Below are positions 41,460-49,662 of a stretch of DNA of 64,000 nt, in pieces. The stretch lies in assembly GCF_022229005.1 (NCBI RefSeq), contig NZ_JAKKFD010000003.1:248001-312000 (forward strand). Reading direction: 5' to 3'. The DNA comes from Micromonospora trifolii (GTDB lineage Bacteria; Actinomycetota; Actinomycetes; Mycobacteriales; Micromonosporaceae). A program made the translations under genes and the position numbers. Within the stretch, counting starts at the first letter, position 1. Each line of letters begins with the position of its first letter. The notes under the pieces are model-generated. The model made no database searches. It had not been told where the DNA came from and saw only the letters and a program-made list of their open reading frames with translations.

Positions 41460-42430
41460 ACATCCTGCTCTGGCACGTGCACGGCTCCTGGACCACGTCG
41501 TTCGTGCACGGCAGCCATCGCTACCTGATTCCCACCACACCCGACCGCGGCCCGTACGGCCTCGGCCGGGCCCGCACCTACCCCTGGCCGGACAGCGCGG
41601 TCGAGGTCAGCCCGGAGGAACTGCCGGGCGCGGACATCGACCTGGTCATCCTGCAACGTCCCGAGGAGATCGACCGCGCCGAGCAGTGGCTTCGTCGCCG
41701 CCCCGGCCGGGACCTTCCCGCGATCTACGTCGAGCACAACACCCCCAAGGGCGACGTGCCGAACACCCGCCACCCGATGGCCGACCGTGACGACCTGCTC
41801 ATCGCCCACGTCACCGGGTTCAACCAGATCTTCTGGGACACCGGGGCCACCCGCACCACAGTGGTCGATCACGGCATCGTCGCCCCGTCCGCGTCCTACA
41901 CCGGCGAGCTGGACCGGCTCGCCGTGGTGATCAACGAGCCGGTACGGCGAGGTCGGGTCACCGGCACGGACCTGCTGCCCCAGTTCGCCGAGATCGCGCC
42001 GCTGGACGTGTTCGGCATGGGCGTCGCCGGCCTCGCCGACCACCTCGGTCTGCCCGCCGACCGGCTGACCAGCCACGACGACGTGCCCCAGGAGCGGATG
42101 CACACCGAACTGGCCCGGCGGCGGGCGTACCTGCACCTGTGCCGGTGGACCTCCCTCGGGCTCAGCCTCATCGAGGCGATGGCGATCGGCATGCCGGTCG
42201 TCGCGCTCGCCACCACCGAGGCGGTGATGGCGGTGCCCCCGGAGGCGGGGGCGCTCGCCACCCGGACCGACACCCTGCTCGACGCCGCCCGCCGGTTCAT
42301 CGCCGAACCGGCGACCGCGCGGCAGGCCGGAGCGGCGGCGCGAACCGCCGCGCGCGACAGGTACGGCCTCGACCGTTTCCTCGCTGACTGGGACCGGCTG
42401 CTGGAGGAGGAAGTATGCGGATCGCGATGA
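41456..42430 (+). CDS. Glycosyltransferase (GT1/GT4-like)
   Basis: 324 residues. The N-terminus MNILLWHVHGSWTTSFV leads a Rossmann domain with a conserved-looking EHNTPKGDVPNTRHP loop. The C-terminal half carries LGLSLIEAMAIGMPVVALATTE, the nucleotide-sugar-binding E-x7-E-like region of GT-B enzymes. ATG 41456 overlaps the preceding TGA. In context it should add a sugar to the heptose-containing product. The donor is unknown. Confidence 0.85.
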   Translation: MNILLWHVHGSWTTSFVHGSHRYLIPTTPDRGPYGLGRARTYPWPDSAVEVSPEELPGADIDLVILQRPEEIDRAEQWLRRRPGRDLPAIYVEHNTPKGDVPNTRHPMADRDDLLIAHVTGFNQIFWDTGATRTTVVDHGIVAPSASYTGELDRLAVVINEPVRRGRVTGTDLLPQFAEIAPLDVFGMGVAGLADHLGLPADRLTSHDDVPQERMHTELARRRAYLHLCRWTSLGLSLIEAMAIGMPVVALATTEAVMAVPPEAGALATRTDTLLDAARRFIAEPATARQAGAAARTAARDRYGLDRFLADWDRLLEEEVCGSR

Positions 42431-43632
42431 TCTCGGAGCACGCCAGCCCGCTCGCCGTCCTCGGAGGGGAGGATGCCGGCGGCCAGAACACGCACGTCGC
42501 GGAGCTGTCCGCCGCGCTCGCCGCCGCCGGGCACGAGGTTCGGGTCTACACCCGCCGCGACGCGCCCGACCTGCCGGTGACCGTCCGCAGCCCGGACGGG
42601 TACGACGTGGTGCACGTGCCGGCCGGCCCGGCCGAGCCGGTGGCCAAGGACGCGCTGCTGCCGCACATGCGGGAGTTCAGCAACTGGCTGATCGAGCGCT
42701 GGCGCGGCGGCGAGTGGGTGCCCGAGGTCATCCACGCGCACTTCTGGATGAGCGGCCTGGCCGGGCTGACCGCCGGCCGGCAGACCGGGGTGCCGGTGGT
42801 GCAGACGTACCACGCGCTGGGCACTGTGAAGCGCCGCTACCAGGGTGTGCAGGACACCAGTCCGGCCCGACGGGTCTCCTACGAGCGGGAGCTGGGCCGC
42901 TCGGTGGACCGGATCGTCGCGCAGTGCCGCGACGAGGTGGGCGAGCTGGTCCGGATGGGCGTGCCCCGGTCCCGGATGACTGTGGTGCCCTCCGGGGTCA
43001 ACCTCGCCACCTTCGCCCCGCTCGGGCCGGCCGCCGACCGGGAACCCGGACGGGCCCGCATCCTCACAGTGGGTCGGCTGGTCGAGCGCAAGGGCTTCCA
43101 GACCGTGATCCGCGCGATGGAGCTGGTCCCGGACGCCGAGTGCGTGGTCGTCGGCGGCCCACCCGAGGGGTTGTTGGAGACCGACCCGTACGCCCGCCGG
43201 CTGCGGGCCCTCGCCGAGTCGTGCGGGGTGGCCGACCGGGTGCACCTGGTCGGCGCGGTGCCCCGGGAGGAGATGGGCCGCTGGTACCGCTCGGCTGACC
43301 TGCTGGTCGCGGCGCCCTGGTACGAGCCGTTCGGGTTGACCCCGCTGGAGGCGATGGCCTGTGGGGTGCCGGTTGTCGGCACGGCAGTGGGCGGCATCCG
43401 GGACACAGTTGTCGACGGGACGACAGGTGACCTCGTGCCGGCCCGCGACCCGCACGCGCTGGCCACCGCGATCCAGGGGTTGCTCGACGACCGGATCAGG
43501 CGCTTCGCGTACGCGACGGCGGCGCGTGAGCGGGCCCGGGAGCGGTACTCGTGGGCGGCCACCGCCGAGCGGCTGGTCGAGGTCTACAGCGAGGTGGCCG
43601 CGGTGCGCCGGCCGACCCGGGTGGTGGCCTGA
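42415..43632 (+). CDS. Glycosyltransferase family 4
   Basis: 405 residues. N-terminal MISEHASPLAVLGGEDAGGQNTHVAELS (acceptor side, glycine-rich loop) and C-terminal GRLVERKGFQTVIRAM and YEPFGLTPLEAMACGVPVVGT (donor side) are standard GT4, similar in outline to MshA and sucrose-synthase-like enzymes. It overlaps the upstream glycosyltransferase gene by 16 bases and the gmhA gene by one base. A retaining sugar transfer in the heptose glycan pathway is likely. Confidence 0.9.
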   Translation: MRIAMISEHASPLAVLGGEDAGGQNTHVAELSAALAAAGHEVRVYTRRDAPDLPVTVRSPDGYDVVHVPAGPAEPVAKDALLPHMREFSNWLIERWRGGEWVPEVIHAHFWMSGLAGLTAGRQTGVPVVQTYHALGTVKRRYQGVQDTSPARRVSYERELGRSVDRIVAQCRDEVGELVRMGVPRSRMTVVPSGVNLATFAPLGPAADREPGRARILTVGRLVERKGFQTVIRAMELVPDAECVVVGGPPEGLLETDPYARRLRALAESCGVADRVHLVGAVPREEMGRWYRSADLLVAAPWYEPFGLTPLEAMACGVPVVGTAVGGIRDTVVDGTTGDLVPARDPHALATAIQGLLDDRIRRFAYATAARERARERYSWAATAERLVEVYSEVAAVRRPTRVVA

Positions 43633-44345
43633 TGCCGACGGGCACCCTGCTCGACACCCACCTGACGAATCTCGCGGCGGCGCTGGTGCCGTACCGACGG
43701 TGTGAGCGGCAGTTGGCGCGCTGGGGCGCGGACCTGGCCCACCGGCTGGCCGCCGGGGGTCGCCTGCTGGTGGCCGGCAACGGCGGCAGCGCCGCCGAGG
43801 CCCAGCACCTCACTGCCGAGCTGGTCGGCAAGCTGCACGACGACCGTCAGCCGCTGTCCGCTATCGCGCTGCACGCCGAGACGAGCGCGCTCACCGCCAT
43901 CGCCAACGACTACGGCTACACCGACGTGTACGCCCGCCAGGTGCGCGCCCACGGCCGCCCGGGCGACGTCCTGCTGCTGCTGAGCACCAGCGGGACCAGC
44001 CCCAACCTGGTCGCCGCCGCGCAGGCGGCCCGCGACGTCGGGGTGACCACCTGGGCGCTCACCGGCGCCGCCCCCAATCCGCTCGCCGAGGCCTGCGACG
44101 ACGTGCTGGCCGTCGCGTCCCCGGACACCCAGGTGGTCCAGGAGCTGCACCTGGTGACCAGTCATCTGCTCTGCGAGTACCTCGAACAGGAGTTGCCCGC
44201 CGCGCAGGCGGCGGTCGCCGAGCCGGCGGTCGTCCACCCCGTGCCCGGGGAGCCCGCACCGGCCGGTCGGCTGCCCGCCGCACCGGTACGCACGGGGGTC
44301 GAGGTGGTGCTCGACGGCGGGACCGGACAGCAGGTCGACGCGTGA
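43632..44345 (+). CDS. gmhA: GmhA-type sedoheptulose-7-phosphate isomerase
   Basis: 237 residues. A SIS domain carries NGGSAAEAQHLTAELVGK (about 50-67), TSALTAIANDYGY, STSGTSPN (about 118-125) and QELHLVTSHLLCEYLE (about 169), with Glu and His residues that form the zinc and catalytic site of GmhA. It converts sedoheptulose-7-phosphate to heptose-7-phosphate, the first step. E. coli GmhA is about 192 residues; the extra 45 C-terminal residues here are Pro/Ala-rich and low complexity. ATG 43632 shares one base with the previous stop. A 24-bp tandem duplication covers the stop. Confidence 0.9.
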   Translation: MPTGTLLDTHLTNLAAALVPYRRCERQLARWGADLAHRLAAGGRLLVAGNGGSAAEAQHLTAELVGKLHDDRQPLSAIALHAETSALTAIANDYGYTDVYARQVRAHGRPGDVLLLLSTSGTSPNLVAAAQAARDVGVTTWALTGAAPNPLAEACDDVLAVASPDTQVVQELHLVTSHLLCEYLEQELPAAQAAVAEPAVVHPVPGEPAPAGRLPAAPVRTGVEVVLDGGTGQQVDA

Positions 44346-44370
44346 GCCGGACAGCAGGTCGACGCCTGAG
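44323..44370 (+). repeat. 24-bp in-frame tandem duplication over the gmhA stop codon
   Basis: CCGGACAGCAGGTCGACGC then G/C, TGAG, occurs at 44323-44346 and 44347-44370 with a single difference. Because 24 is a multiple of three, the second copy is in frame and would repeat the residues GQQVDA and the stop if the first TGA were read through. It lies directly upstream of the hldE Shine-Dalgarno site. Confidence 0.9.
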
Positions 44371-44385
44371 GATGAGGAGGCAAGC

Positions 44386-45846
44386 GTGAGGGGACCGGTG
44401 GTGGTGCTCGGGGACACCCTGCTCGACCGGGATGTGGAAGGTGTGGTGAACCGGCTCTGCCCGGATTCTCCGGTGCCGGTGCTCGACGAGACCGCGGCCA
44501 CCGACCGACCGGGGGGCGCCGGGCTGGCGGCGGTCTTCGCCGCCGCGCAGGGTGCCGAGGTGGTGCTGGTGACAGCGCTCGCCGACGACGCCGGCGGGGC
44601 CCGGCTGAGCGCCCTGCTCGCCGCCGCCGGCGTGCAGGTGTACCCACTGGCCCTTGCCGGCGCGACGCCGGAGAAGATCCGGTTGCGGGCCCGGGGGCGG
44701 GTGCTGCTGCGCCACGATCGGGGCGGCACGTTCGGTGAGCCGGGTCAGCCCTCCGACGAGGTGCTCCGGGTGATCGCCGCGGCCTCGGCGGTGCTGGTCA
44801 GCGACTACGGCCGGGGGGTGGCCCGGCAGCCCGCGCTGCGCGACGCGTTGGCCGCCACCCGCGCGCCGGTGGTGTGGGACCCGCATCCGCGCGGCCCGGC
44901 GGCCGTGCCCGGCGTACACCTGGCCACCCCGAACGAGTCCGAGGTGCGCGAGCTGGTTCCCGCGCTGCCCGGCGCCTCCCGACTGGCCACCGCGTCCCGC
45001 GGCGCCCAGGGTCTACGGCGGCGCTGGCGGGCCGGCGCGGTCGCTGTGACGCTGGGCGGTGACGGCGCGCTGCTCTGCCACGCCGGTTCGACGCCGTTGG
45101 TGGTGCCGACGTCGGGTAGCGCCGAGGGGGACACCTGCGGTGCCGGCGACCGGTTCGCGGCGGCGGCCAGCCTCGCGCTGGCCCAGGGCGCGCTGGTCTC
45201 CGAGGCGGTGCAGGTGGCGGTCGCCGAGGCGTCCGCGTACGTGGCCGGTGGGGGAGTGGCCACGGCGCTGCCTCCGTCGGCACCTACGGTGCGGGTCAGG
45301 AGCGCGCCGGGGCCGCGAGCCCTCCAGCCGGCACCACGAGGTGCTGCGGTGGCCGACCGGGTGGGGGTGGCCGCTGTTGCCACGCTCCTGGGTGAGGTAC
45401 GCGCCGCGGGTGGCACTGTGGTGGCGACCGGAGGTTGCTTCGACCTGCTGCACGCCGGGCACGTGGCCACCCTGGAGGCGGCCCGGCAGCTCGGCGACTG
45501 CCTGATCGTCTGCCTGAACTCCGACGCCAGCGTGGCCCTGTTGAAGGGGCCGGATCGGCCGGTGCAGTCCGAAGCTGACCGCAGCCGGCTGCTGGCCGCC
45601 CTGAGCTGCGTCGACGCGGTCCTCATCTTCGACGAGCCGACCCCGGAGGCGGCGCTGTCCTGGGTACGCCCCGACGTCTGGGTCAAGGGCGGTGACTACG
45701 CCACCGGCGGTGGGGATTCGAGCGCCACCCTGCCGGAGGCGGAGGTCCTGCGCCGCTGGGGTGGGAACACGGTGGTGGTGCCCTATCTGGACGGTCGTTC
45801 CACCACCGACCTGATCGTCCGCACACTTGCGGAGCGGACCCGATGA
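44386..45846 (+). CDS. hldE: HldE-type bifunctional heptose kinase/adenylyltransferase
   Basis: 486 residues, close to E. coli HldE (477). The N-terminal PfkB-type kinase (about 1-300) has GGAGLAAVFAAAQGA and the anion-hole motif GDTCGAGDRFAAA (near 252). The C-terminal cytidylyltransferase-like domain has GGCFDLLHAGHVATL (near 348, HxGH) and WVKGGDY (near 433). Kinase then adenylyltransferase is the HldE order: heptose-7-phosphate to 1,7-bisphosphate, then heptose-1-phosphate to ADP-heptose after GmhB acts. GTG 44386 has GAGGAGG upstream and stands 40 bases after gmhA. Confidence 0.92.
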   Translation: MRGPVVVLGDTLLDRDVEGVVNRLCPDSPVPVLDETAATDRPGGAGLAAVFAAAQGAEVVLVTALADDAGGARLSALLAAAGVQVYPLALAGATPEKIRLRARGRVLLRHDRGGTFGEPGQPSDEVLRVIAAASAVLVSDYGRGVARQPALRDALAATRAPVVWDPHPRGPAAVPGVHLATPNESEVRELVPALPGASRLATASRGAQGLRRRWRAGAVAVTLGGDGALLCHAGSTPLVVPTSGSAEGDTCGAGDRFAAAASLALAQGALVSEAVQVAVAEASAYVAGGGVATALPPSAPTVRVRSAPGPRALQPAPRGAAVADRVGVAAVATLLGEVRAAGGTVVATGGCFDLLHAGHVATLEAARQLGDCLIVCLNSDASVALLKGPDRPVQSEADRSRLLAALSCVDAVLIFDEPTPEAALSWVRPDVWVKGGDYATGGGDSSATLPEAEVLRRWGGNTVVVPYLDGRSTTDLIVRTLAERTR

Positions 45847-46544
45847 CCGCCACCCGGCCCGGTGCCGGGCCCACCGTCCTGGTCACCGGCGGTGCCAGCG
45901 GCCTCGGCGCCGCTGTGGTCGCCGCGGTCGCCGCCTCCGGTGGCCGACCGCTCGTACTGGACCGGCAGCCGCCGGTCGACGGGGTGTCCTGGACCGAGTG
46001 CGACCTGGCCGACACACGAGCCGCCGAGGTGGCCACCCAGCACCTCGCCGAGCAGGCGGGTGGTCTGGACGCGGTGGTCACCGCCGCCGGCACCGACGTG
46101 CCGGGCCGACTCGCCGACCTGCCGGGGGAGACCTGGGACCGGATCGTCGCCGTCGACCTGCTGGCCACCGCGGCGGTGATCCGGGCCGCGCTGCCGTTCC
46201 TGCTGACCTCCCGGGGCCGCATCGTCACTGTCGCCTCCACCCTGGGCGTCAAGGCGGTCAGCGACGCCACCGCGTACTGCGCGGCGAAGTTCGGCGTGGT
46301 GGGGTTCACCCGGGCCCTCGCCGCCGAGCTGGCCGGTCAGGTCGGCGTCACCCTGCTCATTCCGGGTGGGATGCGCACCTCGTTCTTCGACGAACGTGAC
46401 CCGCAGTACAAGCCGGGGCCGGACGCGATCCTCAACGAGCCCGCCGACACCGCCGCCGCGATCATGTTCGCGCTCAACCAGCCGCCCGGTTGCGCGGTGC
46501 GCGAGATGGTGGTCTGCGCCGAGCAGGAGACCTCGTACCCGTGA
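45843..46544 (+). CDS. Classical SDR oxidoreductase
   Basis: 233 residues with TGGASGLGAAVVAAVAASGG, a catalytic YCAAK and a short C-terminal region. It is a classical short-chain dehydrogenase, not the extended SDR epimerase HldD that makes the L-glycero form in Gram-negatives, which is about 310 residues. In this operon it may oxidise or reduce the heptose or a later sugar intermediate. ATG 45843 overlaps the hldE TGA and its own TGA overlaps the next GTG. Confidence 0.88.
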   Translation: MTATRPGAGPTVLVTGGASGLGAAVVAAVAASGGRPLVLDRQPPVDGVSWTECDLADTRAAEVATQHLAEQAGGLDAVVTAAGTDVPGRLADLPGETWDRIVAVDLLATAAVIRAALPFLLTSRGRIVTVASTLGVKAVSDATAYCAAKFGVVGFTRALAAELAGQVGVTLLIPGGMRTSFFDERDPQYKPGPDAILNEPADTAAAIMFALNQPPGCAVREMVVCAEQETSYP

Positions 46545-47494
46545 TCCTCGTGCTGCGCGCCCTCGGCGTCGGCGATCTGGTGACCGCGGTGCCCGCGCTG
46601 CGGGCGCTGCGGGCCGCGTACCCGTCGCGGGAGCTGGCGCTCGCCGCGCCCGGCTGGCTGGCTCCGCTGGTCGACCTGGTCGGTGGCGTCGACAGGGTGG
46701 TGGACACCGCCGGGCTGGAGCGGCCCCTCCGGGTCGGGTCGGCCCCGCGGGTAGCAGTCAACCTGCACGGGCGCGGCCCGCAGTCGCACCGGCTGCTCGC
46801 GGCCACCGGGCCCGGTCGGCTGCTCGCCTATGCCAGCCCGGACGCCGACCACGTCGACGGCCCGCGCTGGGCCGTCGACGAGCACGAGGTGGACCGGTGG
46901 TGCCGGTTGCTGTCCTGGTACGACATCCCGGCCGACCGCGCCGACCTCGGTCTGCGTCGGCCCGGGCCGACGGGGCTGCCCAGCGGTGTCACACTGCTGC
47001 ACCCGGGAAGCAAGATCCCGGCCAAACGGTGGCCGGCCGAGCGGTTCGCCGCGCTGGCCCGGACGCTGACCGACCAGGGGCACCGCGTGCTGCTCACCGG
47101 CTCGGCCGACGAACGGGCGTTGGCGGCCCGGGTGGCCGACGCCGCGGGCCTCAGCTCGGACGCGGTGCTGGCCGGCCGGACCGACCTGGGCGGGCTCGCC
47201 GCGCTGGTGGCCGACGCCCGGCTCGTGGTCAGCGGGGACACCGGCATCGCCCACCTGGCCACCGGGTACGGCACCCCGTCGGTGGTCCTCTTCGGCCCGG
47301 TGCCCCCGGCGCACTGGGGACCACCGCCGGACCGGCCACGGCACCGGGTGCTCTGGGCCGGCGAGGCGGATTGGTCCAGGTGGGATGGGGTAGGAAGCCA
47401 CCCGACGATGGCGGCTCTGCGCCTCGACGAGGTGCTGGCCGCCGTGGCCGAGGTGGAGAGGGTGGTGCGGGTCTCCGGTGCGGTTGCGGCGTAG
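46541..47494 (+). CDS. Glycosyltransferase family 9 (heptosyltransferase-like)
   Basis: 317 residues. VILVLRALGVGDLVTAVPALRALR opens the GT9 fold; LLHPGSKIPAKRWPAERFAALAR and SGDTGIAHLATGYGTPSVVLFGP are the nucleotide-sugar and acceptor regions found in ADP-heptose transferases WaaC/WaaF. It is the second GT9 in the operon, the other being fused to GmhB. Start GTG 46541 overlaps the SDR stop (GTGA). It overlaps the topoisomerase gene by 17 bases. Confidence 0.9.
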   Translation: MILVLRALGVGDLVTAVPALRALRAAYPSRELALAAPGWLAPLVDLVGGVDRVVDTAGLERPLRVGSAPRVAVNLHGRGPQSHRLLAATGPGRLLAYASPDADHVDGPRWAVDEHEVDRWCRLLSWYDIPADRADLGLRRPGPTGLPSGVTLLHPGSKIPAKRWPAERFAALARTLTDQGHRVLLTGSADERALAARVADAAGLSSDAVLAGRTDLGGLAALVADARLVVSGDTGIAHLATGYGTPSVVLFGPVPPAHWGPPPDRPRHRVLWAGEADWSRWDGVGSHPTMAALRLDEVLAAVAEVERVVRVSGAVAA

Positions 47495-48461
47495 CGACCC
47501 GGGTCGACCGGGGTACGGACGACGTCGGCGCGGACGGGGTTGGCTCTTCGTCGACCCGTCCGGGGCTCCGGTGCGGGATCCGGACGCGCTGGCCCGGCTG
47601 CGGGAGTTGGTCATCCCGCCGGCCTGGCAGGACGTGTGGATCGCGCCGCATCCGAACGGGCACATCCAGGCGATCGGCATCGACGCGGCCGGGCGCAAGC
47701 AGTACGTGTACCACCCGCGGTGGCGGGAGAAGCAGGACGAGGCGAAGTTCGACCGGGTGCTGGAGGTGGCCCGGCGGCTGCCGGCGCTGCGCGAACGGGT
47801 GGGGCGGGACCTGGACGGGCGTGGCCTGGGCCGGGACCGGGTGCTGGCCACTGTTGCCCGCCTGCTGGACATGGGGATGTTCCGGGTCGGCAGCGACCAG
47901 TACGCGAACGGCGACGACCCGACGTACGGGGTGGCCACCCTGCGCCCCGAGCATGCCCGGTCCCGTCGCGGCTGCGTGGTGCTCGTGTTTCCCGCGAAGG
48001 GGGGCATCGAGCAGGTACGCCGGATCGAGGACCCGGAGCTGTGTCAGGTGCTGGCCAACCTGCGCCGTCGTCGGCGACGGGCGGAGCGGCTGTTCGGCTA
48101 CTGGGACGGCAGGGAGTGGCGCGACGTGCGCAGTGACGAGGTCAACGGCTACCTGCGCGACGCCAGTGGTGGGGAGATGACAGCGAAGGACTTCCGCACC
48201 TGGCACGCCACGGTGCTCGCGGCGACCGAGTTGGCCACCGCCGGTCCGGCCCGCTCGGTGACCGCCCGGCGTAAGGCGGTGGTCGCCGTGATGCGTGCGG
48301 TGGCGGAACTGCTGGGCAACACGCCGACGGTGGCTCGCGCGTCCTACGTGGACCCACGGGTGGTCGACCTCTACCACGACGGGGTGGTGGCGTCGGTGGA
48401 TCCGCGGGCGCCTCGCGAGGAGGCGGAGCGAGTCGTCCTGGAGCTGCTGGAGAAGTCCTGA
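47478..48461 (+). CDS. DNA topoisomerase IB (poxvirus/bacterial type)
   Basis: 327 residues. The N-terminal WLFVDPSGAPVRDPDALARLRELVIPPAWQDVWIAPHPNGHIQAIGIDAAGRKQYVYH region (read in outline) and the catalytic part with DFRTWHATV and ASYVDPRVVDLY, in which Tyr near residue 289 is the nucleophile, fit bacterial TopIB. It relaxes supercoils through a 3'-phosphotyrosyl bond. GTG 47478 overlaps the end of the GT9 gene by 17 bases, so it is translated from the heptose operon, a surprising partner. A hairpin follows. Confidence 0.92.
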   Translation: MRLRRSDPGRPGYGRRRRGRGWLFVDPSGAPVRDPDALARLRELVIPPAWQDVWIAPHPNGHIQAIGIDAAGRKQYVYHPRWREKQDEAKFDRVLEVARRLPALRERVGRDLDGRGLGRDRVLATVARLLDMGMFRVGSDQYANGDDPTYGVATLRPEHARSRRGCVVLVFPAKGGIEQVRRIEDPELCQVLANLRRRRRRAERLFGYWDGREWRDVRSDEVNGYLRDASGGEMTAKDFRTWHATVLAATELATAGPARSVTARRKAVVAVMRAVAELLGNTPTVARASYVDPRVVDLYHDGVVASVDPRAPREEAERVVLELLEKS

Positions 48462-48539
48462 CCGGCCCCGTCGGCGATTCTGGGGGGAAGCGCGACGGGA
48501 CCGGAGCCTCGGGCGTCAGCCGGGGTGCCACCGGGCGGC

Positions 48540-48563
48540 CGCCCGCCGCTCGCGCGGCGGGCG
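48540..48563. terminator. Bidirectional hairpin terminator
   Basis: CGCCCGCCGC (48540-48549), loop TCGC, perfect mirror to 48563, between convergent topoisomerase and AraC genes. Confidence 0.7.
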
Positions 48564-48617
48564 CCTCGCCACGGCCCCCGTTGGCGGCCCACCAGGTGAT
48601 GGCCGACCGCGTTGGTG

Positions 48618-49652
48618 TCAGTCTGCCGTCAGCGGGTTGACCGTGGACGCCTGACGGTTGACGATCCGCGCCAAATCCGAGCCGCCGTCGCGGTGCTCCT
48701 GTGGGGTGGTGCCGTACGCGGCCCGGAATGCCCTGCTGAAGTGGGCCTTGTCGGGAAATCCCCAGCGTGCCCCGACGGTCTGCACGGGCTGGTTGCGCAG
48801 CGCCGGGTCGGTCAGGTCGCGCCGGCACCGGGCCAGCCGCATGTCCCGGATGTACGACGCCACAGTGGCGTCCTCGGCCTCGAACAACCGGTGCAGGGAT
48901 CGCACCGAGATGTGGTGGGCGTCGGCGACGACCTGCGGGCCGAGTGTCGCGTCGCCGAGGTGGCGGTGGATGTACGACTGCACCTGGGTGAGCAGCGCCC
49001 GGCGGCGGACCTCGGTGGGCACGGCGTCCTCGGCGACGAGGTGCCGGCCGAGCATTGTGGTGGCCAGGTCCAGTCCCACCGCGCCGAGCCGGCTGGCGTC
49101 GGCGGCATGGTACTGCTCGGGGTGCCCGGTCACCTGGAGCAGGAACTGCGCGAGTAACGCCCCGATCCCCTCGCTGCCGGACATCCGGCCGCCGTAGAGC
49201 GCGGCCATCCGCTGTGGTGGCAGTGGCAGCGCCGCGTGCGGGATCATCGTGACGATCGAGGCGGCCTGGTCCCGCTCGGGCTTCGTGGCGTGGTGGCAGA
49301 CGTCGTGTGGCCGGGACGCGTCGTAGAAGGTGAACTCGCCGGTCAGGATCTCGCTGCGGCGACCGTCCTGGCTGGACGTGCCGATGCCGCCGGTGGTGAG
49401 GGCGAGGATGTACAACTCCGGGTCGGACTGACGGACCAGCTTCGGGGTCCGGGTGGCGTCCAGCGACGGGTACTCGTACTGCGCCAGCTCGATCGGGCCG
49501 AGCGCGATGAAGCTGGCCCGGGCGGTGAAGTCGTCGCTGTGCGCGGAGCGGATGCGCAGCGGCACCGAGGTGCGCGCGATCAGGTCCAGCCACATGCCGA
49601 ACCGTTCGCCCGGTGGCAGGACCGTGGTGTCGATGGTGTCTCTTGGCAGCAT
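48618..49652 (-). CDS. AraC-family transcriptional regulator
   Basis: 344 residues. The N-terminal 220 form an AraC-binding-like domain (FGMWLDLIARTSVPLRI, then YEYPSLDATRTPKLVRQSD). The C-terminal 100 are the double helix-turn-helix (ADAHHISVRSLHRLFEAED and ARWGFPDKAHFSRAFRAAYG). This is the layout of NphR/AlkR-like activators in actinobacteria. It ends facing the heptose operon and starts 11 bases from the TetR stop on the same strand. Targets unknown. Confidence 0.92.
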   Translation of the reverse strand: MLPRDTIDTTVLPPGERFGMWLDLIARTSVPLRIRSAHSDDFTARASFIALGPIELAQYEYPSLDATRTPKLVRQSDPELYILALTTGGIGTSSQDGRRSEILTGEFTFYDASRPHDVCHHATKPERDQAASIVTMIPHAALPLPPQRMAALYGGRMSGSEGIGALLAQFLLQVTGHPEQYHAADASRLGAVGLDLATTMLGRHLVAEDAVPTEVRRRALLTQVQSYIHRHLGDATLGPQVVADAHHISVRSLHRLFEAEDATVASYIRDMRLARCRRDLTDPALRNQPVQTVGARWGFPDKAHFSRAFRAAYGTTPQEHRDGGSDLARIVNRQASTVNPLTAD

Positions 49653-49662
49653 CGGTGCTCCC

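Noticed and set aside
39828..48461. Gram-negative origin because of LPS-type heptose genes
   Set aside because: Codon use and GC match the rest of the window, there are no lipid A or core genes, and HldD is missing. Neighbours are typical actinobacterial genes.
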